Of a stretch of 64,000 nt of DNA, positions 29,953-40,498 are shown piece after piece. The stretch is from Pseudonocardiales bacterium. GTDB lineage: Bacteria > Actinomycetota > Actinomycetes > Mycobacteriales > QHCD01. The stretch covers positions 1-64,000 of the forward strand of contig QHCD01000058.1 of NCBI GenBank assembly GCA_003244255.1, given 5' to 3'. Position numbers and translations under genes: made by a program. The notes under the pieces were generated by a model that saw nothing but the letters and a program-made list of their open reading frames with translations, was not told the origin of the DNA and made no database searches. Within the stretch, counting starts at the first letter, position 1. The number at the start of each line of letters is the position of its first letter.

Positions 29953-31023
29953 CGGCCAGCTCCGCCGTCGACGCGGTCCAGACCGAGCGCCTCGTACACC
30001 GGCTCGTCGCTGAACCGGAACGCGTCGAGGTCGTCGGCCGCAGTCAACGCGAACCGGGTCCAGGACGGCACCGCGAACAGATCACCGGTACCTACCTCGA
30101 AGCTCGTCTCTCCGACCTGCAGGCGGCCGCGGCCGGCAAAGATCTGCCACACCGCCGAGCCGACCGCCCGCACCGGTTCGGTGCTGACCCCGCCGCAGAC
30201 CCGGTGCATCTCGATCCGGATCGTGCGTAGTGCATCCCGGCCGGTGGTCGGGTTGGTGAAGCGGACCGCCGCGTGCCCGGGCTCGACGGTGAACGCCAGC
30301 CCCTCGTCCGCGCAGTCGAGCTGGTCGCGCAACGCTGCGTCGGTGTGCTCCCAGCGGTAGGCGACCAGCGGCGAGCTGGGCCGGTCCGGGGCAAGCACCG
30401 GGCGCAGCCCCGGGTGACCCCACAGCCGCTCGCTGCGCGAGCGTTCCGGCGTCGCGCAACTCGACAACTCGGTCGGCCCGAACTCATAGAACCCGGCGTC
30501 GAGCTGGTCGATGAGTGGGATGTCCAGCCCGTCGATCCAGGCCATCGGGGAGTCGGTCGTGTTGTGATGCTCGTGGAACGACCACCCGGGGGTCAGCAGC
30601 AGGTCGCCTCGCGACATCCGCACCGCATCGCCGTCGACGTTTGTCCAGACCCCCTGGCCGTCCAAGACGAAGCGGAATGCGGTCTGGGTGTGCCGGTGCG
30701 ATGGCGCGACCTCGTGCGGCCCCAGGTACTGGATCGCCGCCCACAAGGTGGCCGTGGTGTACGGACGTCCCGGGATCCCCGGGTTGGCCAGCGCGATGGC
30801 CCGCCGCTCCCCGCCGCGACCGACTGGCACCAGCTCGCCAGCACGCTGGGCGAGCGGGTACAGCTGCGACCAGCGCCAGACCGCCGGGACGGCAGTCGGC
30901 CGGGGCGCGACCGGCATCAGGTCGTCGCGCTGGGTCCACAGCGGCATCAGGTCGGCAGCCGCGAAGTCCCGGTAGAGCTCCTTGAGGCCTGCTACTTCAT
31001 CGTCGAGCCTTGGCTCGCTCACG

Positions 31024-31034
<11 letters not shown>
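29949..31034 (-). CDS. Gentisate 1,2-dioxygenase-like bicupin
   Basis: An iron(II) ring-cleaving dioxygenase of 361 residues with two cupin domains. The first carries HxH at 113-115 in APSHRHTQTAFRFVLDGQG and FHEHHNTTD; the second (IEMHRVCGGVSTEPV ... WQIFAGRGRLQVGETSF) has a degenerate site, as in the family. Members open gentisate, 1-hydroxy-2-naphthoate or salicylates. It overlaps the ABC ATPase stop by 11 bp upstream and the FAH gene downstream, so import and ring cleavage are one transcript. The actual aromatic substrate cannot be read from sequence. Confidence 0.88.
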
Positions 31035-32114
<1,080 letters not shown>

Positions 32115-32118
<4 letters not shown>

Positions 32119-33137
32119 GACGAGCCTGTCGGCGCGGAGCCGAGGACGCGGTCCCGTCGCTTCACTGACGCATCCAGGTGGCAGGCGTCGACGTGACCGT
32201 TGCCGAGCTTGTCGGTCAGGGCGGGGTCCTCCACCGAGCACCGCTCGACGCGGTGCACGCAGCGCGGCTGGAAGTGACATCCGGGTGGTCGATTGATCAG
32301 CGACGGGGGCATACCGGGGATCGAGGCCAGGCGCTCTCCTTTGGGCCGGTCCAGCCGGGCGATCGAGCCCAACAACCCCCAGGTGTAGGGATGCTGCGGG
32401 TCGTAGAACAAGTCGCGCTTGTCCCCCTGTTCGACGATGCGTCCGGCGTACATAACGACTACTCGATCGGCGATGTCGGCCACCACGCCCATGTCGTGGG
32501 TGATCAGCACCACCGAGGAGCCTGACTCGCTCCTCAGCTCCTTGATCAGCTTCAGGATCTGCGCCTGGATCGTGACGTCGAGCGCCGTCGTCGGCTCGTC
32601 GGCGATGAGCAGCTCCGGGCTGCACGAGAGCGCCATGGCGACCATCACGCGCTGGCGCATCCCGCCCGAGAACTGATGCGGGTAGTCGTCGATGCGCGCG
32701 CGCGGATTGGGGATCCCCACACCCGCGAGCAGCTCGAGCGCGCGTTCCCGGGCCTGCCGCTTGGTCAGCTCTGCGTGGGCCTGGATCTGCTCGGTGATCT
32801 GCCAGCCGACCCGGTAGACGGGATTGAGGGAGGTCATCGGATCTTGGAAGATCATCGCGATCTTGGCGCCGCGGATCCGTTGGATCTGACCGCGCGACAT
32901 TTCCAGCAGGTTGCGACCCTTGAAGAGGATCTTCCCGCCGAAAACCGCGTTCGGGTCGACGATCAGGCGCATCACCGAGAGCATGGTCACGCTCTTGCCC
33001 GAGCCGGATTCACCGACGATGCCAAGCACCTCGCCGCGATCAAGGGTGAACGAGACGCCGTCGACGGCCGGGGCCAATCCCTCCTCGGTCCGGAACGAGA
33101 CCCGCAGGTCCGTCACCTCAAGCAGTGGCTCCGACAT
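32115..33137 (-). CDS. Peptide/nickel-type ABC transporter ATP-binding protein (DppD/OppD-like)
   Basis: First ATPase of the importer, 340 residues. Walker [22 protein letters not shown]-loop [15 protein letters not shown], signature [16 protein letters not shown], Walker [15 protein letters not shown]-loop [13 protein letters not shown], and the OppD-type cysteine end [16 protein letters not shown]. The start at 33137 is the first methionine of the conserved fold; the longer open frame upstream runs antisense-like through the permease gene. Confidence 0.95.
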
Positions 33138-33154
33138 GTCATCCCACCTGGCGA

Positions 33155-34129
33155 TCAGGCCGGCCGGATGCGTGGGTCGAGCCACGTGTAGCCGATGTCC
33201 ACGAGCAGGTTGGCCAGCACGATGAAGAAGGCGCCGTACATGATCGTCGCCATGATCACCGGTAGGTCCAGCCCGGATGCCGCCTGGAAGGTGAGCAAGC
33301 CCACCCCGGGCAGGGCGAACACCACCTCGATGAGTACGACCCCGCCCCCCACCAACGACCCCAGGTCCAGACCGAACAGGCTGACGAAGGTGATCATCGA
33401 CGTACGGAGCACGTGCCGGATCAGCACCCTGCGCTCGGAAAGCCCCTTTGCGCGGGCGGTGCGGACATAGTCCTCGTGCATCACATCGAGCAGGCTGGAC
33501 CGTAGGATGCGGGAGTACAGGCCGATGAACTGGGCCGACGCGAGCACCACCCACGGGATGATCAGGTGCTTGAACCACATGACCGGGTCTTGGCTGAGCG
33601 GTGTGTATCCGAGCGGCGGCACCCAGTGGAATAGTGGCGTGTCGTGCAATTTGCTCTGGGTAACGATGTTCGCCGCCTCGCCGAGCAGGAACGACGGCGT
33701 CGCGATGCCGATCAGCCCGAGGATCATCAGGATGCGATCGATGGCCCGGCCGCGGAAGACCGCGGCCACCAGCCCGATGCCGATGCTGAACACCAACCAG
33801 AGGACCACCGCCCCGGCCACCAGCGACAGGGTGACCGGCGCGGCCGCGGCGATTTCGGGGATTACTCGGATTCCCTGGTTCGTGTAGGACTGCAGGTCGC
33901 GCGTCACGAATAGGTGCTTCATCATCAGCAGGTACTGGATGGGCAGCGCCCGGTCCAAGCCGAACGCGTGACTGATTGCCCGAATGGTGGCCGGGTCGGG
34001 ATTGCGTCCGGCCATCGCCACTGCCGGGTCGATCCCGGGAATCGAGAAGAACAGGAGAAAGACTAAGACACTGATGCTGATCAGGACCAGCAGCGTCCAC
34101 AGCGTTCGCCGGACGATGAATGTGCCCAT
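33155..34129 (-). CDS. ABC transporter permease (DppB/OppB-like)
   Basis: A 324-residue membrane permease with the N-terminal helix FIVRRTLWTLLVLISISVLV, a periplasmic loop with FGLDRALPIQYLLMMKH, and the EAA motif EDYVRTARAKGLSERRVLIR that docks with the ATPases. About six membrane segments. It is two bases from the DppC-like gene and 17 bp from the DppD-like gene. Confidence 0.95.
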   Translation of the reverse strand: MGTFIVRRTLWTLLVLISISVLVFLLFFSIPGIDPAVAMAGRNPDPATIRAISHAFGLDRALPIQYLLMMKHLFVTRDLQSYTNQGIRVIPEIAAAAPVTLSLVAGAVVLWLVFSIGIGLVAAVFRGRAIDRILMILGLIGIATPSFLLGEAANIVTQSKLHDTPLFHWVPPLGYTPLSQDPVMWFKHLIIPWVVLASAQFIGLYSRILRSSLLDVMHEDYVRTARAKGLSERRVLIRHVLRTSMITFVSLFGLDLGSLVGGGVVLIEVVFALPGVGLLTFQAASGLDLPVIMATIMYGAFFIVLANLLVDIGYTWLDPRIRPA

Positions 34130-34131
34130 GG

Positions 34132-35181
34132 CTAGGCGGCCGGGACCAGACGCCGCACGTTAGGGTCGAATGCGTCGCGAACGCCGTCGCCCAAGACATT
34201 GAGGCCGACCACAGTGAGGACGATCATGATCCCGGGACCCATCGCCACCCAGGGACGGGTGTAGAGCAAGTTCTGGGAGTCGCCGATGATCGAGCCCCAG
34301 CTGGCCGCCGGTGGCTGGACGCCGATTCCCAGGAACGACAGGCCCGACTCGACCAGGAGATTGATGCCCATCACCAGTGGCAGGAAAACGATCAGGGTGT
34401 TGACCACATTGGGCAGGATCTCTTCCCACAGTAGCCACCGGGCGGATGCGCCCTGCACGATGGCGGCCTTGACGAAGTCTCGCTCCCGCACGGTGAGCAC
34501 CTGACCGCGGATCGGCCGATACTGGAATGGGACGAAGATCAACGCGATGACGACGATCGGCAGCACCACACCGCTGGTGCTGATCGAGATCGGCCCGAAC
34601 CGCAGACCCTGAGTCAGGGAAACGGTCGTGATCAGGATCGCCAGCAGGAACACGGGAAAGGCCCACAGGATGTCCATCAGTCGGGACAGCAGGGTGTCGA
34701 CCAGTCCGCCGAAGAAGCCGGCGACCAGGGCCAATACCGACGCGATCAGCATCGATCCGAGTGCGGCGCCGACCGCGATGAGCAGCGACGCCTGGCCGCC
34801 GTAGAGGATGCGGGCGGCGACGTCGCGCCCTTCACTGTCGGCGCCCAGGAAGTAGTGGTGCACGTCCCAGGTCGGTCCGATCGGCGTCACCCCCAGGCCG
34901 AGGCCGCCGCTCTGCTGGAGCACGTCCACGTGCTTGCCGTCGACGATGGTCCGGCCGGCCAGGTTCGATCCGAAGGGATCTGTGTGCGCGACATGATGGG
35001 CGTACAGCGGCGCGAGCAGGGTAACCGCGACGATTATCGCGAGTAGTGTCGCGGCGGCCATGGCCGACCGGTTGTGCGATAGTCGGCGCCCGGCCAGGAT
35101 CCACGGTCCGCCGCCGGCGGCCGGCCGGGCGGCATTTTCCGTGGGAAGGCTGACCTGTTCGGACGGCTCCACCCGGGTCAT
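34132..35181 (-). CDS. ABC transporter permease (DppC/OppC-like)
   Basis: The second permease, 349 residues, with an N-terminal cytoplasmic tail, the OppC_N helix (SAMAAATLLAIIVAVTLLAP), a long external loop naming DPFGSNLAGR, and the EAA motif REDFVKAAIVQGASARWLLW-like segment (ERDFVKAAIVQGASARWLLW). It follows the binding-protein gene by ~16 bp, so the import operon order is binding protein, DppC, DppB, DppD, DppF. Confidence 0.95.
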   Translation of the reverse strand: MTRVEPSEQVSLPTENAARPAAGGGPWILAGRRLSHNRSAMAAATLLAIIVAVTLLAPLYAHHVAHTDPFGSNLAGRTIVDGKHVDVLQQSGGLGLGVTPIGPTWDVHHYFLGADSEGRDVAARILYGGQASLLIAVGAALGSMLIASVLALVAGFFGGLVDTLLSRLMDILWAFPVFLLAILITTVSLTQGLRFGPISISTSGVVLPIVVIALIFVPFQYRPIRGQVLTVRERDFVKAAIVQGASARWLLWEEILPNVVNTLIVFLPLVMGINLLVESGLSFLGIGVQPPAASWGSIIGDSQNLLYTRPWVAMGPGIMIVLTVVGLNVLGDGVRDAFDPNVRRLVPAA

Positions 35182-35197
35182 GCACCACCACCGGCAA

Positions 35198-36901
35198 CTA
35201 CTGCACCCACGTCTGATCCCACAGCGGGCCCCACTGGGAGTTGTACTTGAAGTTGCCCACCCGCGCGGAGACGAAGGTCACCACCTTCGGGTTGAACATG
35301 ACGACCATCGGCGCCTGGTTGGTCACCTCGCGGTCGATATTCGCCCACAGCTGGTTGGCCGCTGTGGGGTCGCGGACCTGTAGGGCGAGCGCGCGGTCCA
35401 TGTCAGCGGAACTCTTGTGGTCGCAGAACTCCGAAATGTTGGCGTTGGCGCCGGACTCGGGTCGGAAGCCGGCACAGCCGGTCAGCGGGACGAGGAAGTC
35501 CGAAGCCGCCTGGTAGTCCTGGTACCAGATCGTGGTGGTGATCTGCACCTTGTGCCGCGAGTCCTTCACGAAGGTGTTGGCCACCTCGGGCGCCAGCAGC
35601 TTCAACGAGGCCTTGTATCCCAGCTTGTTGAGCAGGCCCTCGAAGTAGACGCCGGTCGACTTGCCCAGCGGGGTGTTCGGGTTCACGATCGTCACCGTCT
35701 GGCCCTTGGTCCCGGAGGCAGCGACCAGGCTGCGGGCCTTGGCCATGTCCGGTGCCTTCCACGGCCCGCGGCCACCCGGCGCCGGGGATGCGGTGTAGGG
35801 GCAGTACTGCTGGTAGCCGGGGAACTGGGGCGGCAGGACCTGGCAGCTGGGTACGGCCAGCTTGGGTCCACCCTGGATCTTGACCAGGGCGTTCCGGTCG
35901 GCGGCGTAGTTGACGGCCTGGCGCACCTTGATGTTGTTAAACGGCGCTACCTGTACGTTCAGTGCCATGTAGAAAATCGCGGTCGCCGAGTTGAGGTGGG
36001 TGCGCGACGCGTACTTGGTGCTCAGCTCGTTGAGTCGGTCGGCTGGCAGCGACTCGGCACTGACCACGGCGTCGGCCTGGTTGTTCTCCACCTCGGTGAT
36101 CGCGCCCTCCAGCGGGAGGCCGAAGGCCAAGACGATCGTGTCCGGGTAGCCCTTCGGCTGGGCCGCGGGGGACCATTCCTTGAAATACGGGTTGCGGACG
36201 AGTTTGATCTGTTTGTTCGGCGTGTACTGCTTGAACATGTAGGGACCGGTACCCGGCATCGCGTTGTTGCCGACGTCGGTGTTCGGCGCGGAGGACGGCA
36301 CGACGAACGCGAACGCGAGAGCCAACTTGTCCAAGAACTCGCCGTCGGGGGCGAGCAGGTGGAAGGTGACGGTGTTGGCTGAGTCGTTCGCCACGATCCC
36401 GGTCGAGAGGTCGCACGTCGGCGGCTTGGCGAGGCAGGCCGGGGCTCCGGCGATCCCCCGGTAGAACGCTCCGGCCGTCGGGCCGTGCACCTTGAACATC
36501 CGCTCGAAGGTGTTGGTCACGTCGCTCGGCTTGAGCGTCGTCCCGTTCGAGTAGCGGATGTGCTGACGGATGTGGAAGGCGTAGGTCTTGGCGGCGTCCG
36601 TGGGTGTCGGGATTGCCGTGGCGAGGTCGGGGACCAGCTTGTTGCCGGCGGAGCCGGTCGTCTTCTGGTAGGCCATCAGGCCGTCGTAGACGATGTTCTC
36701 CTCTGCCCAGGCGGTCCCGTAGTTGATCGCGGTGTCGACCGAGCCGGGGTTGTCGAGGGTGAGCAGCGTCAAGGTCCCGCCCTGATGGCCCGCGGCGCTT
36801 GGGTGCCCCTTGGCACCGCTCGCGCTGCCGCCGCTGCAGGCCGCCAGGGCGGTCATGGCGACGGCGGCGACGGCCGCGATGCCCGCCCGGTAGAGCTGCA
36901 T
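35198..36901 (-). CDS. Extracellular substrate-binding lipoprotein (SBP family 5)
   Basis: Captures the imported substrate outside the membrane. The 567-residue protein begins with a lipoprotein signal (MQLYRAGIAAVAAVAMTALA then AC; lipobox LAAC). It continues with SBP_bac_5 features: VYDGLMAYQKTTG, DLATAIPTPTDAAKTYAFH, HIRYSNGTTLKPSDVTNTFE, and IKVRQAVNYAADRNALVK. The ATG at 36901 follows GGGAGGAACC. Family 5 binds oligopeptides, nickel chelates, glycosides or antibiotics, so the ligand is not fixed by family; context suggests a conjugate. Confidence 0.95.
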   Translation of the reverse strand: MQLYRAGIAAVAAVAMTALAACSGGSASGAKGHPSAAGHQGGTLTLLTLDNPGSVDTAINYGTAWAEENIVYDGLMAYQKTTGSAGNKLVPDLATAIPTPTDAAKTYAFHIRQHIRYSNGTTLKPSDVTNTFERMFKVHGPTAGAFYRGIAGAPACLAKPPTCDLSTGIVANDSANTVTFHLLAPDGEFLDKLALAFAFVVPSSAPNTDVGNNAMPGTGPYMFKQYTPNKQIKLVRNPYFKEWSPAAQPKGYPDTIVLAFGLPLEGAITEVENNQADAVVSAESLPADRLNELSTKYASRTHLNSATAIFYMALNVQVAPFNNIKVRQAVNYAADRNALVKIQGGPKLAVPSCQVLPPQFPGYQQYCPYTASPAPGGRGPWKAPDMAKARSLVAASGTKGQTVTIVNPNTPLGKSTGVYFEGLLNKLGYKASLKLLAPEVANTFVKDSRHKVQITTTIWYQDYQAASDFLVPLTGCAGFRPESGANANISEFCDHKSSADMDRALALQVRDPTAANQLWANIDREVTNQAPMVVMFNPKVVTFVSARVGNFKYNSQWGPLWDQTWVQ

Positions 36902-36947
36902 GGTTCCTCCCAAGACGCCGAAGCGGGGTTCTGCGAAGCAGACACCA

Positions 36948-36976
36948 ATTCTGTATGCGGCAGATAGTCGTGTCAA
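36948..36976 (-). promoter_or_regulatory. Promoter of the ABC importer operon with overlapping palindrome
   Basis: Minus-strand TTGACA (36976-36971), 17 bp, then CAGAAT (36953-36948), about 47 bp before the binding-protein start. The palindrome ATTCTG-N6-GCAGAT (36948-36965, plus strand) covers the -10 and part of the spacer. That is a repressor-type position. The same motif recurs at two other promoters of this window. Confidence 0.65.
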
Positions 36977-37022
36977 CGGTCCGAGCGGTGGCGCGAGGCC
37001 GGTGAGGTGTCCGGCGCACCGG

Positions 37023-38447
37023 TCACCAGGAGGTTGGCTTGGCCGGCCGGTAGAGCCAGGTGTCGAAGAAGCTCCGGAGGTTGGTGCCGGAGTCGTGCTC
37101 CGCGAGCCGGATGAATGCAGAGATGCGCGCGTTTCCGTACCGGTGCTCCCGTGCCCAGTCGCGCATGATCTGGAAGAACACCCGGTCGCCGAGCTTGACA
37201 CGGAGCGCCTGCAACGTCATGGCGCCACGGGCGTAGATCGGTCCGGCGAAAATACCGGCGGGCCCACCGGGGTTGGCCGGCGGAATCTTCCAGAACGAGT
37301 CGTTGGCGGGAGTGGCGTAGATCCGGTTGAAGAGCTGCTGCGGTGTCGGACCGCCGGAGTGGCCGCTCCACAGCCACGACGCGTAGCTGGCGAAGCCCTC
37401 GTTGAGCCAGATCTCCTTCCAGCGCGTCAGCGAGACGCTGTCGCCGTACCACTGGTGGGACAGCTCATGAGCCAGGTTCACCGCGTCGGGCGCCCGGTCG
37501 AACAGCGGGCGGGTCTGCGTCTCCAGCGCGTAGCCCACGAAGTGCGCGTGGTCGATGATCGCTCCGGTCGACCCGAACGGGTAAGGCCCGAAGAGCCGCT
37601 CGAAGTAGTCGATGATGGCCGGGATCTGGGCGACCACCCCGGCCGAGGCGGCCCGCTCGCGGGGGTCGACCGCGACGTACACGGGGATCCCGTCGGGTGT
37701 TCGCGACCGGGTGACCTGGAACCGCCCCAGGCTGACTGTGGAGAGATAGGTGGCCATCGGCTTGTCTTCGCGCCAGACGAAGGTCTGCCGATCGCGGTAA
37801 CTGGCGTGCGCGACCAGCCGACCGTTGCCCACGACGCTGATCCCCTTCGGCACGGTGACGATCGTGGTGAAGGTCGCCTTGTCCGAGGGATGGTCGCTGC
37901 CGGGGAACCACGACGGTGACCCTTGTGGCTCACCGGCTACGAAGGCGCCGTCGTCGGTGGGGATCCAGCCGTCGAGCGAACCATCAGGGTCGATCACCGG
38001 CCGGGGCCGGCCGGCGTAGGAGACCACCACCGTGAAGGGCCGGCCGGCGTGCAGCTTGGATTGCGGGGTGATGACGAGCTCCTGCTTTCCGCTGCGTACG
38101 TAGTGCGCCCGGTGACCATCGACGGCGACCGACGAGACCGCCATATCACGTCTGAGGTCGAGGTCGAAGCGCGAGAGGTTCTCCGTGGCCAGCGCCGACA
38201 CGACAGCCGTGCCCGACAGTTGGTGGCTCCTCGGGCGGTAGGAGAGCAGCAGTGTGTAGTTCCGCACGTCGAAGCCACCGTTGCCCGCGAACGGGAAGTA
38301 CGGATCACCCGCGCCGGGGGCTCCGGCGTGGAAGTCGCTCCCGTCGTGCGCCGGATCGCCAACCGCCGGGGTGACCACCGACCCGAAGGTAGTACTCGCG
38401 GCGACCGTGGCCAGGACGCCGCGTCTCAACACGTTGCGAAGGGTCAT
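37023..38447 (-). CDS. Exported M1-family zinc metallopeptidase
   Basis: A 474-residue secreted peptidase. An N-terminal signal (MTLRNVLRRGVLATVAAST) is followed by the M1 beta-rich domain, then the zinc site HELSHQWYGDS (about residue 326) with the third ligand glutamate in WLNEGFASYASWL. The usual GAMEN loop reads GYALETQ, a variant seen in actinobacterial members. It lacks the large C-terminal domain of PepN. It probably trims peptide parts of the substrate outside the cell before import. The gene sits 120 bp upstream of the binding-protein gene and has its own promoter region. Confidence 0.92.
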   Translation of the reverse strand: MTLRNVLRRGVLATVAASTTFGSVVTPAVGDPAHDGSDFHAGAPGAGDPYFPFAGNGGFDVRNYTLLLSYRPRSHQLSGTAVVSALATENLSRFDLDLRRDMAVSSVAVDGHRAHYVRSGKQELVITPQSKLHAGRPFTVVVSYAGRPRPVIDPDGSLDGWIPTDDGAFVAGEPQGSPSWFPGSDHPSDKATFTTIVTVPKGISVVGNGRLVAHASYRDRQTFVWREDKPMATYLSTVSLGRFQVTRSRTPDGIPVYVAVDPRERAASAGVVAQIPAIIDYFERLFGPYPFGSTGAIIDHAHFVGYALETQTRPLFDRAPDAVNLAHELSHQWYGDSVSLTRWKEIWLNEGFASYASWLWSGHSGGPTPQQLFNRIYATPANDSFWKIPPANPGGPAGIFAGPIYARGAMTLQALRVKLGDRVFFQIMRDWAREHRYGNARISAFIRLAEHDSGTNLRSFFDTWLYRPAKPTSW

Positions 38448-38476
38448 GTCCGCTCCTCAAGGGTTACTCGTGGGCC

Positions 38477-38502
38477 ATTCTGCTTAGCAGATCGTGATTC
38501 TG
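38477..38502. promoter_or_regulatory. Palindromic site upstream of the M1 peptidase gene
   Basis: ATTCTG-CTTA-GCAGAT (38477-38492) is a near-perfect palindrome 30 bp upstream of the M1 start, followed two helical turns away by another ATTCTG half-site (38497-38502). It matches the palindromes at the importer and aminotransferase promoters. It is a candidate regulator site; the binding protein is unknown. Confidence 0.55.
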
Positions 38503-38569
38503 TACCGGCCGCGGGCCGCCCCGGCCGCGACGCGCTCACTTCCCGGGGGCGGCGGGCTGCCTGGTGGCG

Positions 38570-40498
38570 TCATGGGACCGGGCCACCCAGATGGTCCTGG
38601 AACCAGCGCAGCGTCCGGGCCAGGAAGTCCGCGCGATGCTCGGGCAGGCCATGCGCGAAGAACATGTGGGAACCGCCCGGGTAGCGCACGTACTCGACCT
38701 CGCAGCCGGTCGTGCGCAGCGCCACGAACATCTGCTCGCTCTGTCCGATGGGGCAGCGCTGGTCGGCCTCGCCGTGAAAGATCAGCGTTGGTGTGCGGAT
38801 GCGATGCGCGAACGTGGACGGGGAGTGAGCGCTGTACCACTCGGCCTCCTCGTGCGGGGGCCCGCCGCCGTGCCGCGCCAGGCCGCGGTAGGCGACGTCA
38901 CTGGTGCCGTAGTCGGACTCGAGGTCGAAGATGGGCTCACCACAGACGGCCGCCGCGAACCGGTCGGTCTGCCCGATCGCCCAGGAGGTGAGGTAGCCGC
39001 CGTAGCTGATGCCGAAGATGCCGGTGCGCTCCCGGTCGGCGTATGGCCGTTCGAGCACCGTGTCCAGGACGGCCATCAGGTCGCGGTAATCCCCGCCGCC
39101 CCAGTCGCGCACAACCCGCCCGGCGAAGTCGCGGCCGTAGGAAGTGGAGCCGCGCGGGTTGGCGTACAGCACGAGGAAGCCGTTGGTGGCCAGGCACTGC
39201 TGGTGGGCGAGGAAGCCGTAGCCGTAGTTGGCGCTGGGGCCGCCGTGCACGTCCAGGATGACCGGGTAGCGGCGCGCGGGGTCGAAGTCGGAGGGGCGGA
39301 GCAGCCAGGCGTCGATGTCGAACTCGTCCTGCCGCACTTGGAAGGTCTCCCAGTCGGCGGGCGGATGTGCCGCGAGCGCCGACGCGTTATGGCTGGTCAC
39401 CGTGCGGGCGAGGTCGAGGTGTCGGTCGTAGACGCAGATCTCGCCGATCGACGTCGGGGTCGCCTGTGCCTGGGCGATGTACCGACCGGCGCTGTCGACG
39501 GAGAGGCCGGCGTTGCGTGCCCGCGGGCGCCACCCGACCGTGCTCGCGCCGGTCTCGGCGTCGAGCAGCTCGAGCTGGCTGCCGCCGGACCGCACGGCGT
39601 GCACCAGCACGTGACCCGCGTCGAGCCACACCGGCGGAGCCTGGTCCGGCACCGAGGGCAGGTCGGTGGTTAGTCGACGGGTCGACTGCTCCGTGCGGTT
39701 GTAGACGAAATAGTCGGGTTGCAGGGTCTGGTCGGGGTCGGCCGCGAAGAGCAGCTGGTCGCCGTCCGGTGACCAGCTCCACAGCTCGATCGTCCCCTGG
39801 CTCGTCCACACGACGTCGATGGTGGCCGTCGTCGCGTCGAGCATCTCGAGCGCCATGCCGGCGCGGTCGCGCCGGTGCACGCGAGTCGCGAGGTGGCGAC
39901 CGTCTGGCGACCACTGGGGCAGGTCGTGGTCGACCGGCTCGGTCGTCAGCCGTCGGCCGGCCCTCGTCGACACGTCGACGACGAAGACCTGCTTACGCCG
40001 GTCGCCTAAGTAGCCTCGGCCGTCCTCCTTGTAGTCCAGCCTTCGGGTGACCCGGACCTTGGGCGCCGCGCCGGCACGGTCCGGCTGCTCGTCGGGATTG
40101 TCGGGATCGAACAGGGTCGTGTACGCGATCCGTTGTCCGTCGGGGGCCCAGGCGAGCTCGGCCACCTCCTGGGCGTGACGCGCGATCGCGGTGGCGGGCG
40201 ACTCCGAGTTGACGTCCAGTAGGAAGATCGCGAACGCGTCGTCGTCGCCAGCCGTGTACGCGATATGGCGGCCGCTCGGCGACCATCTCGCACCGGTAAC
40301 TCGTTGCGCGGTCGGGGTAAGGGGGTGCGGCCGCCCGCCCGCGATCGGGCACGACCACAGCCGGCTGTGCCGCTGGTGGGTCTGCGGGTCAACCGTGCCG
40401 AGGGCATACACGAGGGCGGACCCGTCGGGCGAGACCTGCGGGTCACCGCCCATCGCCAGTCGATAGACCAGCGTCTCCGGATCCAGCGGCCGGCTCAT
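38570..40498 (-). CDS. S9-family serine peptidase (prolyl oligopeptidase/acylaminoacyl peptidase)
   Basis: A 642-residue cytoplasmic enzyme: an N-terminal beta-propeller with repeated WSPDG-type blades (VSPDGSALVYAL, WSPSGRHIAYTA, WSPDGRHLATRV, WSPDGDQLLFAA) that filters short peptides, then an alpha/beta-hydrolase domain. The nucleophile Ser is in FGISYGGYLTSW (near 500), with Asp in FHGEADQRCP and His in PGGSHMFFAHG. No signal peptide is visible, so it works on imported peptides. Its ATG overlaps the stop of the asparaginase-family gene (ATGA). Confidence 0.93.
   Translation of the reverse strand: MSRPLDPETLVYRLAMGGDPQVSPDGSALVYALGTVDPQTHQRHSRLWSCPIAGGRPHPLTPTAQRVTGARWSPSGRHIAYTAGDDDAFAIFLLDVNSESPATAIARHAQEVAELAWAPDGQRIAYTTLFDPDNPDEQPDRAGAAPKVRVTRRLDYKEDGRGYLGDRRKQVFVVDVSTRAGRRLTTEPVDHDLPQWSPDGRHLATRVHRRDRAGMALEMLDATTATIDVVWTSQGTIELWSWSPDGDQLLFAADPDQTLQPDYFVYNRTEQSTRRLTTDLPSVPDQAPPVWLDAGHVLVHAVRSGGSQLELLDAETGASTVGWRPRARNAGLSVDSAGRYIAQAQATPTSIGEICVYDRHLDLARTVTSHNASALAAHPPADWETFQVRQDEFDIDAWLLRPSDFDPARRYPVILDVHGGPSANYGYGFLAHQQCLATNGFLVLYANPRGSTSYGRDFAGRVVRDWGGGDYRDLMAVLDTVLERPYADRERTGIFGISYGGYLTSWAIGQTDRFAAAVCGEPIFDLESDYGTSDVAYRGLARHGGGPPHEEAEWYSAHSPSTFAHRIRTPTLIFHGEADQRCPIGQSEQMFVALRTTGCEVEYVRYPGGSHMFFAHGLPEHRADFLARTLRWFQDHLGGPVP

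Noticed and set aside
37500-37560. Missing GAMEN motif as evidence of an inactive M1 peptidase
   Set aside because: GYALETQ keeps the key glutamate position, this variant is familiar in actinobacterial M1 proteins, and the HELSH...E zinc site is intact.
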